A stretch of DNA of 64,000 bases. It comes from Ralstonia sp. A12. GTDB taxonomy: Bacteria > Pseudomonadota > Gammaproteobacteria > Burkholderiales > Burkholderiaceae. Under the pieces are notes generated by a model, which was not told the origin of the DNA, did not search any database, and saw nothing but the letters and a program-made list of their open reading frames with translations. Below, one piece after another: positions 1-8,128 of this stretch (position 1 is its first letter; each line of letters opens with the position of its first letter). Where the stretch lies: NCBI RefSeq assembly GCF_000801955.1, contig NZ_JSZO01000009.1, forward strand, positions 1 to 64,000. The letters run 5' to 3'. The translations under genes were made by a program, and so were the position numbers.

Positions 1-99
1 GCCTTTCTTTGCTTACTTTCTTTGGCAAGACAAAGAAAGTGAGTCGGGCCCGGCAGGGCGCGAAACAGGGGATGCACCACCGGGGCCCGACTCAAAACC
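1..99. repeat. Double stem-loop repeat element downstream of kdpC
   Basis: Two nested inverted repeats fill the space after kdpC. ACTTTCTTTG at 15-24 pairs with CAAAGAAAGT at 31-40, and GAGTCGGGCCC at 41-51 pairs with GGGCCCGACTC at 83-93. The sequence has the look of the dispersed palindromic intergenic elements common in Ralstonia and Burkholderia; that resemblance is from memory. It may stop or stabilise the kdp transcript. No other copy was noticed in this window. The element begins at the window edge, so its left limit is unknown. Confidence 0.55.
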
Positions 100-714
100 T
101 CACTTCAAATCATCCAACGCCAAGTTCAACTCCAGCACGTTGACGACCGGCTCCCCAAACAGCCCCAGCATTGGCCCCTTGGTGTTCTCATCCACCAACT
201 TGCGCACCATCTCCACCGGCAGGTGCCGAGCCCGCGCAACACGCTCAACCTGATACGCAGCCGCAGCCGGACTGATATGCGGGTCCAGCCCACTCCCCGA
301 AGCCGTGACGAGGTCAGCCGGAATTGGCGCCGTGTTCGTCGGGTCCGCTTCCTTGAGCGCGGCAATCCGCGCCTTGGCTTGCTCCGTCAACGCCGGGTTG
401 CTTGGCCCCAGGTTGGAGCCCCCCGAAGCCTGCGCGTTATACGGGTTGGGCGAGGTGGCCGAGATACGCCCCCAGAAATACTGCGGCGTATCAAAGTTCT
501 GCCCGATCAGCGACGAGCCAACGGGCTTGCCGTTGCGCTCAATGATCGAGCCCCCGGCCTGCGCCGGAAACACCGCTTTACCGATGCCCGTCACCACCAC
601 CGGATACAGCACGCCGGTAATCAGCGACAGGCCAACGAAGATCACCAGCGCCGCGCGCAGCAGGCTGCCTTGTTGCGGCACATCGGCCTGCACGGGTTGA
701 GTTGTGGTTGCCAT
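100..714 (-). CDS. kdpC: Potassium-transporting ATPase subunit KdpC
   Basis: KdpC is the small single-span subunit of the KdpFABC high-affinity K+ pump and helps couple the KdpB ATPase to the KdpA channel subunit. The 204-residue protein has one hydrophobic span at about residues 20-42 followed by a periplasmic domain with the family motif region around [17 protein letters not shown] and [11 protein letters not shown]. Length is normal for the family (about 190-205). It starts 15 bp after the kdpB stop, so it is the last gene of the kdp operon. kdpD and kdpE are not in the window; they may lie beyond the left edge. Confidence 0.97.
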   Translation of the reverse strand: MATTTQPVQADVPQQGSLLRAALVIFVGLSLITGVLYPVVVTGIGKAVFPAQAGGSIIERNGKPVGSSLIGQNFDTPQYFWGRISATSPNPYNAQASGGSNLGPSNPALTEQAKARIAALKEADPTNTAPIPADLVTASGSGLDPHISPAAAAYQVERVARARHLPVEMVRKLVDENTKGPMLGLFGEPVVNVLELNLALDDLK

Positions 715-729
715 GAAAACGCTCCTTGC

Positions 730-2955
730 TTAAACCCAGCCCATTGCGGCCAGGAACATGTCGATGATCTTGATGCCCGGGAACGGCAGCAGCAGGCCGC
801 CCAGACCGTAGATCAGCAGGTTGCGACGCAGCAGCGTGGCCGCGCCCAGCGCGCGGTACTTCACGCCCTTCAGCGCCAGCGGAATCAGGAACACGATGAT
901 CAGCGCGTTGAAGATCACCGCGCTCATCACCGCCGAGGCGGGCGTCGCCAGATGCATCACGTTCAGCGCCGCCAGTTGCGGATACGTCGTTGCAAACGCG
1001 GCCGGGATGATGGCGAAGTACTTCGCCACGTCATTGGCGATCGAGAACGTGGTCAGCGAGCCGCGCGTCATCAGCATCTGCTTGCCGATCTCGACAATCT
1101 GGATCAACTTGGTCGGGCTGGAATCCAGGTCGACCATGTTGCCGGCCTCCTTGGCGGCCTGCGTGCCGCTGTTCATGGCGACGGCCACGTCCGCTTGCGC
1201 AAGCGCAGGGGCATCGTTGGTGCCGTCACCGGTCATGGCGACGAGGCGGCCTTGTGCCTGCTGCTCGCGGATGAGCGCGAGCTTGGTCTCGGGCGTGGCT
1301 TCGGCGATGAAGTCGTCGACACCCGCTTCAGCGGCGATGGACGCGGCAGTGAGGCGGTTGTCGCCGGTGATCATCACCGTCTTGATGCCCATCTGGCGCA
1401 GCTCGGCAAAGCGCTCGCGGATGCCGGCCTTGACGATGTCCTTCAACTCCACCACGCCGAGCACGCGGTCGTTGTCGCTCACCACCAGCGGTGTGCCGCC
1501 TGCGCGGGCCACGTCGTCCACCGCAGTCGACACGGCTTCCGGAAACTTGCCTGCCAGCAGCGTGACATGCGTGCGGATGGCATCGGCGGCGCCCTTGCGG
1601 ATCTGGCGCGCCTCGCCGTTCTGCCCCACGTTGATACCGCTCATACGCGTCTGCGCAGAGAAGGCGACGTACACGGGCTGCGTCTTGGCCAGCGCCGCTT
1701 CATCGATGGACGCTTCGCCCAGGTTGCGTGCGAGCGTGACGATGCTGCGGCCTTCCGGCGTTTCATCGGCCAGCGACGACAGCCATGCGGCTTCGGCCAA
1801 TGCCTTGGCGGTCACGCCCGGCGCCGGAATGAAGCGCGACGCCTGACGGTTACCGTGCGTGATCGTGCCGGTCTTGTCGAGCAGCAGCACGTCCACGTCA
1901 CCGGCGGCTTCCACGGCACGGCCCGAGGTGGCGATCACGTTGGCCTGCATCATGCGGCTCATGCCCGCCACGCCAATGGCCGACAGCAACCCACCGATGG
2001 TGGTCGGGATCAGGCACACCAGCAGCGCAACCAGCACGGTGATGGTGATAGGGCTGCCTGCCTTCATTGCCTCAACGGAGAACAGCGAGTACGGCAGCAG
2101 CGTGACCGTGGCCAGCATCAGGATGATGGTCAGGCTCACCAGCAGAATGGTCAGTGCCAGCTCGTTGGGGGTCTTCTGGCGCTTGGCGCCTTCCACCATC
2201 GAGATCATCCGATCCAGGAAGCTCTCGCCCGGGTTGGCGGTGATGCGCACGATGATCCAGTCCGACAGCACGCGCGTGCCGCCCGTGACGGACGAGAAGT
2301 CACCGCCCGATTCACGGATGACGGGTGCGGATTCGCCGGTGATGGCGCTTTCATCCACCGAGGCCACGCCTTCGATCACCTCGCCGTCGCCCGGGACCAT
2401 GTCACCGGCTTCAATGAGGACGACATCACCACGGCGCAGTGCGGTGGCGGCACGGGCTTCCACGCGGTCACGACGGTGCGCATCCGACAGCACCTTCGCC
2501 TGCACGGTGGTCTTGATACCGCGCAGCGATGCCGCCTGCTGCTTGCTGCGGCCCTCGGCCAGCGCCTCAGCAAAGTTGGCGAACAGCACGGTGAACCACA
2601 GCCACACCGACACCGCCAGGATGAAGCCCGCTGGGGCTTCGGCCTGGCCGCGCAGGGCCATGATCCACAGGATGGTGGTGAGAATGCTGCCGATGTAGAC
2701 AACGAACATCACCGGGTTCTTGGCCTGCGCACGCGGTGACAGCTTGCGGAAGCTATCGACAATGGCGGGCTTGACCAGCGCCGACGAGAACATCGACAGC
2801 TTGCGCACTTCCTTGGCCGATAGCGGTTGATGACCGCCATGGTGCGTGGTGGTGGTGCGCGCTTGCGTACCGGCATGGGCCGCAGCGTCTGTGCTGTCGA
2901 GCCGATGCTGAACGGTGCGCACCACGGGGTCTGAATCTGGGTAACGGATAGCCAT
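730..2955 (-). CDS. kdpB: Potassium-transporting P-type ATPase subunit KdpB
   Basis: KdpB is the ATP-hydrolysing P-type subunit of the Kdp K+ pump in the inner membrane. The actuator motif TGES is near residue 206, the phosphorylation motif DKTGT has its Asp at about residue 360, and the ITGDN and [11 protein letters not shown] hinge motifs follow. The protein is 741 residues, longer than the roughly 680 usual for KdpB: about 50 extra N-terminal residues include a Thr/His-rich stretch ([10 protein letters not shown]). An internal ATG at 2793 (MFSSALVKP) would give the usual length. The upstream start was kept because AGGTG sits just before it. It follows kdpA by 33 bp. Confidence 0.97.
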   Translation of the reverse strand: MAIRYPDSDPVVRTVQHRLDSTDAAAHAGTQARTTTTHHGGHQPLSAKEVRKLSMFSSALVKPAIVDSFRKLSPRAQAKNPVMFVVYIGSILTTILWIMALRGQAEAPAGFILAVSVWLWFTVLFANFAEALAEGRSKQQAASLRGIKTTVQAKVLSDAHRRDRVEARAATALRRGDVVLIEAGDMVPGDGEVIEGVASVDESAITGESAPVIRESGGDFSSVTGGTRVLSDWIIVRITANPGESFLDRMISMVEGAKRQKTPNELALTILLVSLTIILMLATVTLLPYSLFSVEAMKAGSPITITVLVALLVCLIPTTIGGLLSAIGVAGMSRMMQANVIATSGRAVEAAGDVDVLLLDKTGTITHGNRQASRFIPAPGVTAKALAEAAWLSSLADETPEGRSIVTLARNLGEASIDEAALAKTQPVYVAFSAQTRMSGINVGQNGEARQIRKGAADAIRTHVTLLAGKFPEAVSTAVDDVARAGGTPLVVSDNDRVLGVVELKDIVKAGIRERFAELRQMGIKTVMITGDNRLTAASIAAEAGVDDFIAEATPETKLALIREQQAQGRLVAMTGDGTNDAPALAQADVAVAMNSGTQAAKEAGNMVDLDSSPTKLIQIVEIGKQMLMTRGSLTTFSIANDVAKYFAIIPAAFATTYPQLAALNVMHLATPASAVMSAVIFNALIIVFLIPLALKGVKYRALGAATLLRRNLLIYGLGGLLLPFPGIKIIDMFLAAMGWV

Positions 2956-2988
2956 AAGGCACCTGTTGATATGAGTGGACTGCGCGCC

Positions 2989-4761
2989 TTAGCGTGCGAG
3001 ATGTTCCGCAATGGGGCCGAGCGCCAGCGCCGGGATGTAGGTGAGCGCCCCCACCAGCAGCACCGAGCCGATCAGCAACACGACAAAGAGGGGCCCGTGC
3101 GTGGGCAGCGTGCCGACGGTCACCGGCAGGCGCTTCTTGGCGGCAAAGGTGCCGGCCATCGCCAACACCGGCACGATGATCCAGAAGCGGCCCAGCCACA
3201 TGGCAATGCCCAGCGCCACGTTGTAGAACGGCGTGTTGGCAGACAGGCCCGCAAACGCGCTGCCGTTGTTGTTGGCGGCCGAAGAGAAGGCGTACAGCAC
3301 CTCAGAGAAACCATGCGTGCCGGGGTTGAAGATGCCTGCCTTGCCCTGCGCCATCACCACCGCCACAGCCGTGCCCACGAGCACCAGCAGCGGCGTGACG
3401 AGGATGGCGATGGAAGTCATCTTCATCTCGAACACCTCGATCTTCTTGCCGAGGTATTCCGGCGTGCGGCCGATCATCAGGCCCGCAATGAACACGGCCA
3501 GGATGGCGTACACCAGCATGCCGTACAGGCCCGAGCCCACGCCGCCAAACACCACTTCACCCAACTGCATCAGGAACATCGGCACGAAGCCGCCCAGCGC
3601 GGTCAACGAGTCATGCATGGCATTGACCGCACCGCACGACGCCGCCGTGGTGATGGTGGCAAACAGCGACGACGCCACGATGCCGAAGCGCGTTTCCTTG
3701 CCCTCCATGTTGCCCACGGCCTGGTCGATGCCGAGGTTGGCGAGCATGGGGTTGGCATGCAGCTCCGACCATGCCAGGAAGACTGCCAGCACGGCGAACA
3801 GCACCGTCATGGCGGCCAGCACCGCCCAGCCCTGACGACCGTCACCCACCATGCGCCCGAACGTGAAGCACAGCGCCGCCGGGATGATGAAGATCGCCAG
3901 CATCTGCACGAAGTTGGTCAGCGCGTTGGCGTTCTCATACGGGTGTGCCGAGTTGGCGTTGAAGAAGCCGCCGCCGTTGGTGCCCAGCATCTTGATCGCC
4001 TCTTGCGAAGCAACCGGGCCCATCGGCAGCGTCTGCGTTTGCGTGGTGGCTTTTTCCGTCACGGGGTTGCCTTGGGCATCCTTGAGCGGATTGCCTTGTG
4101 CATCCATCTTCGGGTTGTCGTACGTGGTGGCGGTGACGGTGGTCACCTCCTTGTACGCATCGAAGTTCTGGATCACGCCCTGGCTCACGAAGAACACCGA
4201 CACGATGATCGACAGCGGCAGCAGCACGTACACCGTGGCGCGCGTGAAATCGACCCAGAAGTTGCCGATGGTGTTGGCCGAATGGCGTGCAAAGCCGCGG
4301 ATGAGCGCAATCACCACCGCAATACCGGTGGCCGCCGACAGAAAGTTCTGCACCGCCAGCCCGAGCATCTGCGTGAGATAGCTCATCGTGCTTTCGCCCG
4401 AATAGCCCTGCCAGTTGGTGTTGGTGACAAAGCTGACCGCCGTGTTGAACGACGAATCGGGCGTGATGGCACCAAAGGCCTGCGGGTTGAGCGGCAGCCA
4501 CTGCTGCGCGCGCTGCAACGCATACACCGCCAGCGCGCCCAGCACGTTGACGACGATAACCGCCACCGCATAGCGCTTCCAGCCCATCTCGGCCTGGGTG
4601 TTGACGCCCGCAATGCGATAGAACAAGCGCTCGATGGGGCCGAGCCAGTGCACGCGCGAAGGCTTGTCGCCAAACACGCCGGCCATGTACGAGCCCAGCG
4701 GTTTGGCCAGAACCAGCAGCACGACCAGATAGATCGCCAGCTGGAGGAGGAACGCATTCAT
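2989..4761 (-). CDS. kdpA: Potassium-transporting ATPase subunit KdpA
   Basis: KdpA is the K+-channel-like subunit of the Kdp pump, related to the Trk/Ktr superfamily with four selectivity-loop repeats. The 590-residue polytopic protein begins with a hydrophobic helix ([18 protein letters not shown]) and carries KdpA stretches such as [33 protein letters not shown] and [15 protein letters not shown]. Length fits the family. A GAGG Shine-Dalgarno lies about 6 nt before the ATG, and kdpF ends 20 bp upstream. Confidence 0.97.
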   Translation of the reverse strand: MNAFLLQLAIYLVVLLVLAKPLGSYMAGVFGDKPSRVHWLGPIERLFYRIAGVNTQAEMGWKRYAVAVIVVNVLGALAVYALQRAQQWLPLNPQAFGAITPDSSFNTAVSFVTNTNWQGYSGESTMSYLTQMLGLAVQNFLSAATGIAVVIALIRGFARHSANTIGNFWVDFTRATVYVLLPLSIIVSVFFVSQGVIQNFDAYKEVTTVTATTYDNPKMDAQGNPLKDAQGNPVTEKATTQTQTLPMGPVASQEAIKMLGTNGGGFFNANSAHPYENANALTNFVQMLAIFIIPAALCFTFGRMVGDGRQGWAVLAAMTVLFAVLAVFLAWSELHANPMLANLGIDQAVGNMEGKETRFGIVASSLFATITTAASCGAVNAMHDSLTALGGFVPMFLMQLGEVVFGGVGSGLYGMLVYAILAVFIAGLMIGRTPEYLGKKIEVFEMKMTSIAILVTPLLVLVGTAVAVVMAQGKAGIFNPGTHGFSEVLYAFSSAANNNGSAFAGLSANTPFYNVALGIAMWLGRFWIIVPVLAMAGTFAAKKRLPVTVGTLPTHGPLFVVLLIGSVLLVGALTYIPALALGPIAEHLAR

Positions 4762-4781
4762 GGTGTGCCTCGCTTATGTTT

Positions 4782-4871
4782 TTAGAAACGTTCCGGCCAC
4801 AGCAGGGCCACGAACAGATAGACGAGCAGGACCGCCGTGATGGCCCCGGACAAGACATAGAGCCAGGTCAT
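4782..4871 (-). CDS. kdpF: Potassium-transporting ATPase subunit KdpF
   Basis: This 29-residue protein reads MTWLYVLSGAITAVLLV and so on to LLWPERF. It is a single transmembrane helix with the WPE(R/K)F tail typical of KdpF, the small stabilising subunit of the KdpFABC complex. It lies directly before kdpA (20 bp gap). Its ATG overlaps the TGA of the upstream 41-residue ORF (ATGA overlap at 4868-4871), which suggests translational coupling. The identification rests on position, length and tail motif. Confidence 0.93.
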   Translation of the reverse strand: MTWLYVLSGAITAVLLVYLFVALLWPERF

Positions 4872-4993
4872 TGCTTTTTCTCCGTGGCGTGCGTGGTGGG
4901 CTGATCACGCGTGGCAAGCCGGGCAGTCAGGGCGAGCAACCCGCCCACTGCCAAGGCCAGCACCGCGAGGCCGGCGAGATAAACGAAGTCCAT
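4868..4993 (-). CDS. Small membrane protein upstream of kdpF
   Basis: A 41-residue ORF starts MDFVYLAGLAVLALAVGG, has one hydrophobic helix at about residues 4-24, and ends in a polar tail (TTHATEKKQ). AAGGGGAG lies about 7 nt before the ATG, and the stop overlaps the kdpF start as ATGA. The strong ribosome-binding site and the coupling argue that it is translated. No function is known to me. By position it could be a second small subunit or an assembly peptide of the Kdp complex, which is inference. It begins 33 bp after the porin-like gene. Confidence 0.8.
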   Translation of the reverse strand: MDFVYLAGLAVLALAVGGLLALTARLATRDQPTTHATEKKQ

Positions 4994-5026
4994 GTGCGCT
5001 CCCCTTTCTCTTTCAGGTTGTGATGA

Positions 5027-5824
5027 TCAGAACGTCTTGGTGACGGCGAGCAGGGCGGTGGCCTTGCCCATATAGCTGCCGCGCGTGTTGGTGTAGGCCA
5101 GGCGCGAAGCGTTGGTGTCGATGTAGGACAAGGAAGCTGTCCAGCCCGAACCAAAATCCTTCGTCACGCCCACTTTCCAGTCGGCATACGACGTGCGCAC
5201 CGCCTGATGCGGCACCTGTTGGTAGCCCACGTGCAGGTTGAGCGTCAGGCCCCAGAAGCCGGTGTCGAAGTTGCCCGACAGGTCGAAGTACTGGCTGTGG
5301 TGGCTATCCGCAAAACCGAACAGGTTGGAGAACGCGTGCGAGTACTTGAACGCGACCGGGCCATAGCCGATCTGTGCATAGCCCTCGGTGGTATGCGGGC
5401 GGGTGTACCCGTCGGGATAGCTGCCGGGGTAGTAGTACTGCAGCACGCCCACGTCGATGGGGACGTCCTTCATCAGCTCGGTCTTGTAGCCGCCGTAGAA
5501 ATCCATCTCGATGGGGGCAGACACGTTGGGGTTGGAATCCCCCAGCCAACTGATCGACGAGTTCCAGTTGCCGACGTAGAAACCGTTGGGCAGTGCGTAG
5601 TCAACGCCGCCCTGGATGGCCGGCTTGTTGTTGGTCTGCATGATCCCGCGATAGCGGTACTGGCTGGCCAGCGTCAGGTTGGCCGTGAGCGGGCTGGCGG
5701 GCGCGGCGGCCGGTGCCGGCGCGGCGTCCGTGGACTGCGCAAATGCGGCCGCGCTGGAGAGTGCTGCGGCACAGAAGACAACGCCACCGATGACGGTGGC
5801 GTGCAAAGAAACCTTGGCTTGCAT
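5027..5824 (-). CDS. TorF-family putative outer-membrane porin
   Basis: The 265-residue protein has a signal peptide (cleavage near AAAFAQS, residue 30) and then an outer-membrane beta-barrel sequence: LTLASQYRYRGI near the start, alternating aromatic strands, and a terminal KTF ending in Phe. This pattern (SQYRYRGIMQTNNKPAIQGG) is that of the TorF/gcw_chp putative porin family (TIGR02001). It is the first gene of the unit that continues into the 41-residue ORF and kdpFABC, only 33 bp away. That suggests an outer-membrane route serving K+ uptake under limitation, which is inferred from context. Confidence 0.82.
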   Translation of the reverse strand: MQAKVSLHATVIGGVVFCAAALSSAAAFAQSTDAAPAPAAAPASPLTANLTLASQYRYRGIMQTNNKPAIQGGVDYALPNGFYVGNWNSSISWLGDSNPNVSAPIEMDFYGGYKTELMKDVPIDVGVLQYYYPGSYPDGYTRPHTTEGYAQIGYGPVAFKYSHAFSNLFGFADSHHSQYFDLSGNFDTGFWGLTLNLHVGYQQVPHQAVRTSYADWKVGVTKDFGSGWTASLSYIDTNASRLAYTNTRGSYMGKATALLAVTKTF

Positions 5825-5950
5825 GGACCTTTCCCTTGTTGTTTTAGGTGCCGCCCGGCCCGGCGCTCAAGCGCCCGACTGGAGCCGAATGCGGCGTGCA
5901 CGCGGGCTCCCGTCAGTGGGCCGGCGTGCAGTGCAACATTAGGGAAAGGG

Positions 5951-6000
5951 GGGTAAAAACGGGGTAAAGGTTGGGGGGAGGAGTGTAAACGCCGTGTAAA
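5951..6000 (-). promoter_or_regulatory. Four phased TTTAC boxes, candidate KdpE operator
   Basis: Read on the minus strand, two pairs of direct repeats precede the porin-kdp unit: TTTACAC at 5994-6000 and 5983-5989, and TTTACCC at 5962-5968 and 5951-5957. Each pair is spaced exactly 11 bp and the pairs are 21 bp apart, so all four lie on one helix face. Direct repeats with about 11-bp spacing are the usual target of OmpR-family regulators, and as I recall the E. coli KdpE site is a TTTATA/TTTACA repeat. The assignment to KdpE is inference. Confidence 0.6.
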
Positions 6001-6038
6001 AACCCGGGAAGTACCCTCGATAGAGGTGTGGTCGTCTT

Positions 6039-7028
6039 CTATACCCCCATCCGCTTGCGAATCTCACGGACTAGGCCGTCGAATTCGTCAGCAGCCTCTG
6101 CCACTTGAGCGTTGTAGCCAGAATTAACCATACCCCTCAGTTTGCCAATTGCGACGCCATACTCTTGTGCCTGTGGGGCAAGGCTATGGAAGTCCTTGAT
6201 AGATGCGAGTTTGTTGCTGTGATACGGGACAATGGCAGGATCTATTGCGCGCAGGACGTCAACTACTCGATCTCTCACTCGGGGTGCGATTTTGCTCTCC
6301 CAAAATTCATGCGGGCGTGTTGAGTTACGGCCAGACGAGACTTTATAGGCTGACGTGACGTATCCCAAGTAAATAGGGCTTCCATGAAGCAGATCATCGC
6401 GCGCATCAGGAGCTGCCAGTCCCCGAACGGTTTTCCAATCGTTGATCCAACGGGCGAGCGATCGCCCAACCGTTGTCAATGCGCGCAGAGAAAACAAATC
6501 TGCGGCTACGGGGGTTGTAAAGAAATCTGAATCGAGCAGAACAGCTCGATTCAACGGACCCACATTCGGTCCAATATCGTAGATCACCACATCGACGTCA
6601 TATCGCTGGCCCATATCTCGGACTGCCCGCGAAAGAGCGCACATGACGTCGTAGTCGCGCCCTTTGCGGGCAAACGACCCCGTCCAGGCCGAAGGCAACT
6701 CCTCCTCATAGTCCGCCAACAGTACATCTCCTGGACAGAGGAATAGGCCTTCCTTGATTTGATACGCATCCACCTCCTTAATCGGGCCTTTGCCGTCCAC
6801 CACCGGTTTGATGGCAGACCAAATCGTGCCCCCGTTCACGTCATCTGACTCACCAAGCAACGCGTCGAGTGTTTTCTCTTCCAGATAGAACGACGTCAAG
6901 TTGCACTGCGGATCTGCATCGACCATCAGTACACGGACACCCATGTCCACAAGCGTGTCTGCGACGTTTACCGTCAAAGTTGTCTTGCCAACGCCCCCTT
7001 TATGGTTGAAGAAAGTTAGCGTGCGCAT
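6039..7028 (-). CDS. Orphan ParA/Soj-type ATPase
   Basis: A 329-residue P-loop ATPase of the ParA/MinD class. The deviant Walker A motif KGGVGKTT is at residues 10-17, followed by VDADPQCNLTSF at about 38 and a Walker B-like VVIYDIGPNVG. Such ATPases drive plasmid or cargo positioning; lone copies also occur in islands. No ParB or centromere-binding partner is adjacent, although the palindrome array and the 157-residue protein lie just upstream. The gene is visibly more A+T-rich than its neighbours, which points to horizontal acquisition. A hairpin terminator at 7140-7160 separates it from the 157-residue gene, so it probably has its own promoter in 7029-7139. Confidence 0.85.
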   Translation of the reverse strand: MRTLTFFNHKGGVGKTTLTVNVADTLVDMGVRVLMVDADPQCNLTSFYLEEKTLDALLGESDDVNGGTIWSAIKPVVDGKGPIKEVDAYQIKEGLFLCPGDVLLADYEEELPSAWTGSFARKGRDYDVMCALSRAVRDMGQRYDVDVVIYDIGPNVGPLNRAVLLDSDFFTTPVAADLFSLRALTTVGRSLARWINDWKTVRGLAAPDARDDLLHGSPIYLGYVTSAYKVSSGRNSTRPHEFWESKIAPRVRDRVVDVLRAIDPAIVPYHSNKLASIKDFHSLAPQAQEYGVAIGKLRGMVNSGYNAQVAEAADEFDGLVREIRKRMGV

Positions 7029-7139
7029 GGTTTTCCCTCCCTTTCAATGGTTAATGTGCCAAAGGCTACCAGTACTGTTGCATAAATTGTTATTCCAAAG
7101 TATTCCAGCTAACGTGGGGTACCCCGAATATGGAAACAA

Positions 7140-7160
7140 AAAGCCGCCTATGGCGGCTTT
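7140..7160 (-). terminator. Intrinsic terminator after the 157-residue gene
   Basis: AAAGCCGCC at 7140-7148 and GGCGGCTTT at 7152-7160 form a perfect 9-bp stem with a 3-nt loop. On the minus strand it is followed by further T residues. It ends transcription from the 157-residue gene before parA. Confidence 0.75.
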
Positions 7161-7187
7161 GTCTACATTCGGCGGCTATAAATCAAT

Positions 7188-7661
7188 TCACTCCACCGCC
7201 GCCTCTCCCTCCTTCCTCTTCGCCCCCTTAGCAAACCGCACCGACAACGCCTTCCGCGCCGTATCCAACCCTTCGCCCTTGCCCGCCACCTTGAGGAACG
7301 CATACCCCTCCAGCACAGCGGTCATCACATCGCTGCCCAGTGCCAACTGCGAATCCGATAGCCGTTCCTGGATGCGATTCACACGTACCAAACGGCTGCG
7401 CAGTTGATCGAAGGCGGCCAGATCGCGGCGGACTTCTGCGAGATTGAAGTTGCCCGGCAGCACGTTGGGGTTGTTACCCAGCACCTCCACCGCCTTGCGA
7501 GCAAAGGCTTCGGATTTATCGCCCATCTTGGTCAGGAAGCGGCGCTGCTCGATGGACAGGTCGATCAGGCCGGTGAGCCTGTCTTCCAGGGTTTTCAGCG
7601 CACCGTCGATTGCGGCCAGATCGGTTGTCGTGAGTTGAAACGAAATCAGATTCTGTGACAT
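7188..7661 (-). CDS. Conserved protein of unknown function, helical
   Basis: The 157-residue protein begins MSQNLISFQLTTTDLAAID. It looks all-helical, with a central KMGDKSEAFARKAVE stretch, NPNVLP(G)NFN in the middle and a basic C-terminus (RFAKGAKRKEGE). The style is that of a small-protein family I associate with scattered Proteobacteria and Bacteroidetes, without a known function. The ATG at 7661 has AGAGGA upstream. The frame stays open for another 147 codons through the palindrome array, but that part is repeat-derived and I do not include it. Position between the array and parA makes it a candidate array-binding or partner protein (inference). Confidence 0.75.
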   Translation of the reverse strand: MSQNLISFQLTTTDLAAIDGALKTLEDRLTGLIDLSIEQRRFLTKMGDKSEAFARKAVEVLGNNPNVLPGNFNLAEVRRDLAAFDQLRSRLVRVNRIQERLSDSQLALGSDVMTAVLEGYAFLKVAGKGEGLDTARKALSVRFAKGAKRKEGEAAVE

Positions 7662-7805
7662 TGCATTCCTCTTCTTGGGGTCGCTCAGTCGTGCAGGCGA
7701 GCACGAGCGCGGGAGGTTCGCCAGCGCAGCGCCCCCGATCAATAGGAAATGGCCGCTAGGTGGCCGTTTTGGCTGCAAGTCGAGGCGGATTCTTATGCCG
7801 ATGGC

Positions 7806-8069
7806 GTTCGGAACCCCGCAGATGGGGTTCTGAACTCGGGTATGTGACGTTCCGAACGTCATGCATGAGGTTCCGAACCTCTCGGCTGGAGTCCGGAACA
7901 CGAAGCGCGGCGTTCTGAACTCCATGTATCGGGGTTCTGAACGCCGACATGCGGGGTTCGGAACGCCATGCATAGGGTTCTGAACGGCAACGTTGGGGTT
8001 CTGAACCCCACGGGTCGGGTTCGAAACACCAAACGCGTTGTTCTGAACACTGCGGCTGCTGTCCAGAAC
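7806..8069. repeat. Array of 13 GTTCNGAAC palindromes at 21-22 bp intervals
   Basis: Copies start at 7806, 7827, 7849, 7870, 7891, 7912, 7934, 7956, 7977, 7998, 8019, 8040 and 8061. Ten are perfect 9-bp palindromes GTTCNGAAC. Three have one change (GTCCGGAAC at 7891, GTTCGAAAC at 8019, GTCCAGAAC at 8061). Spacing is 21 or 22 bp, mean 21.25, that is two turns of B-DNA. The 12-13 bp between copies are not conserved, so the palindrome itself is under selection and not a tandem-duplicated unit. The array lies 145 bp upstream of the 157-residue gene and ends about 60 bp from the stop of the TonB_C lipoprotein gene. Likely a cooperative protein-binding scaffold. Confidence 0.95.
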
Positions 8070-8128
8070 GGCTTCCGAGAATCGGCGTGCTCCGCGAGCC
8101 AAGGGAAATGCTTCTACATAGCCGACCG

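Noticed and set aside
223-2739. Long plus-strand open frame of over 800 codons antisense to kdpB and kdpC
   Set aside because: A shadow of the GC-rich minus-strand genes: composition is dominated by Arg, His and Gln, without domains, and kdpB/kdpC are certain on the other strand. The same holds for 2971-4785 antisense to kdpA and similar frames elsewhere.
6039-7028. Complete ParABS partition locus
   Set aside because: No ParB and no 16-bp parS of the TGTTTCACGTGAAACA kind was seen; only the ATPase is certain.
7806-8069. CRISPR array
   Set aside because: Repeats are 9 bp and palindromic, the intervening DNA is only 12-13 bp, and no Cas gene is near.
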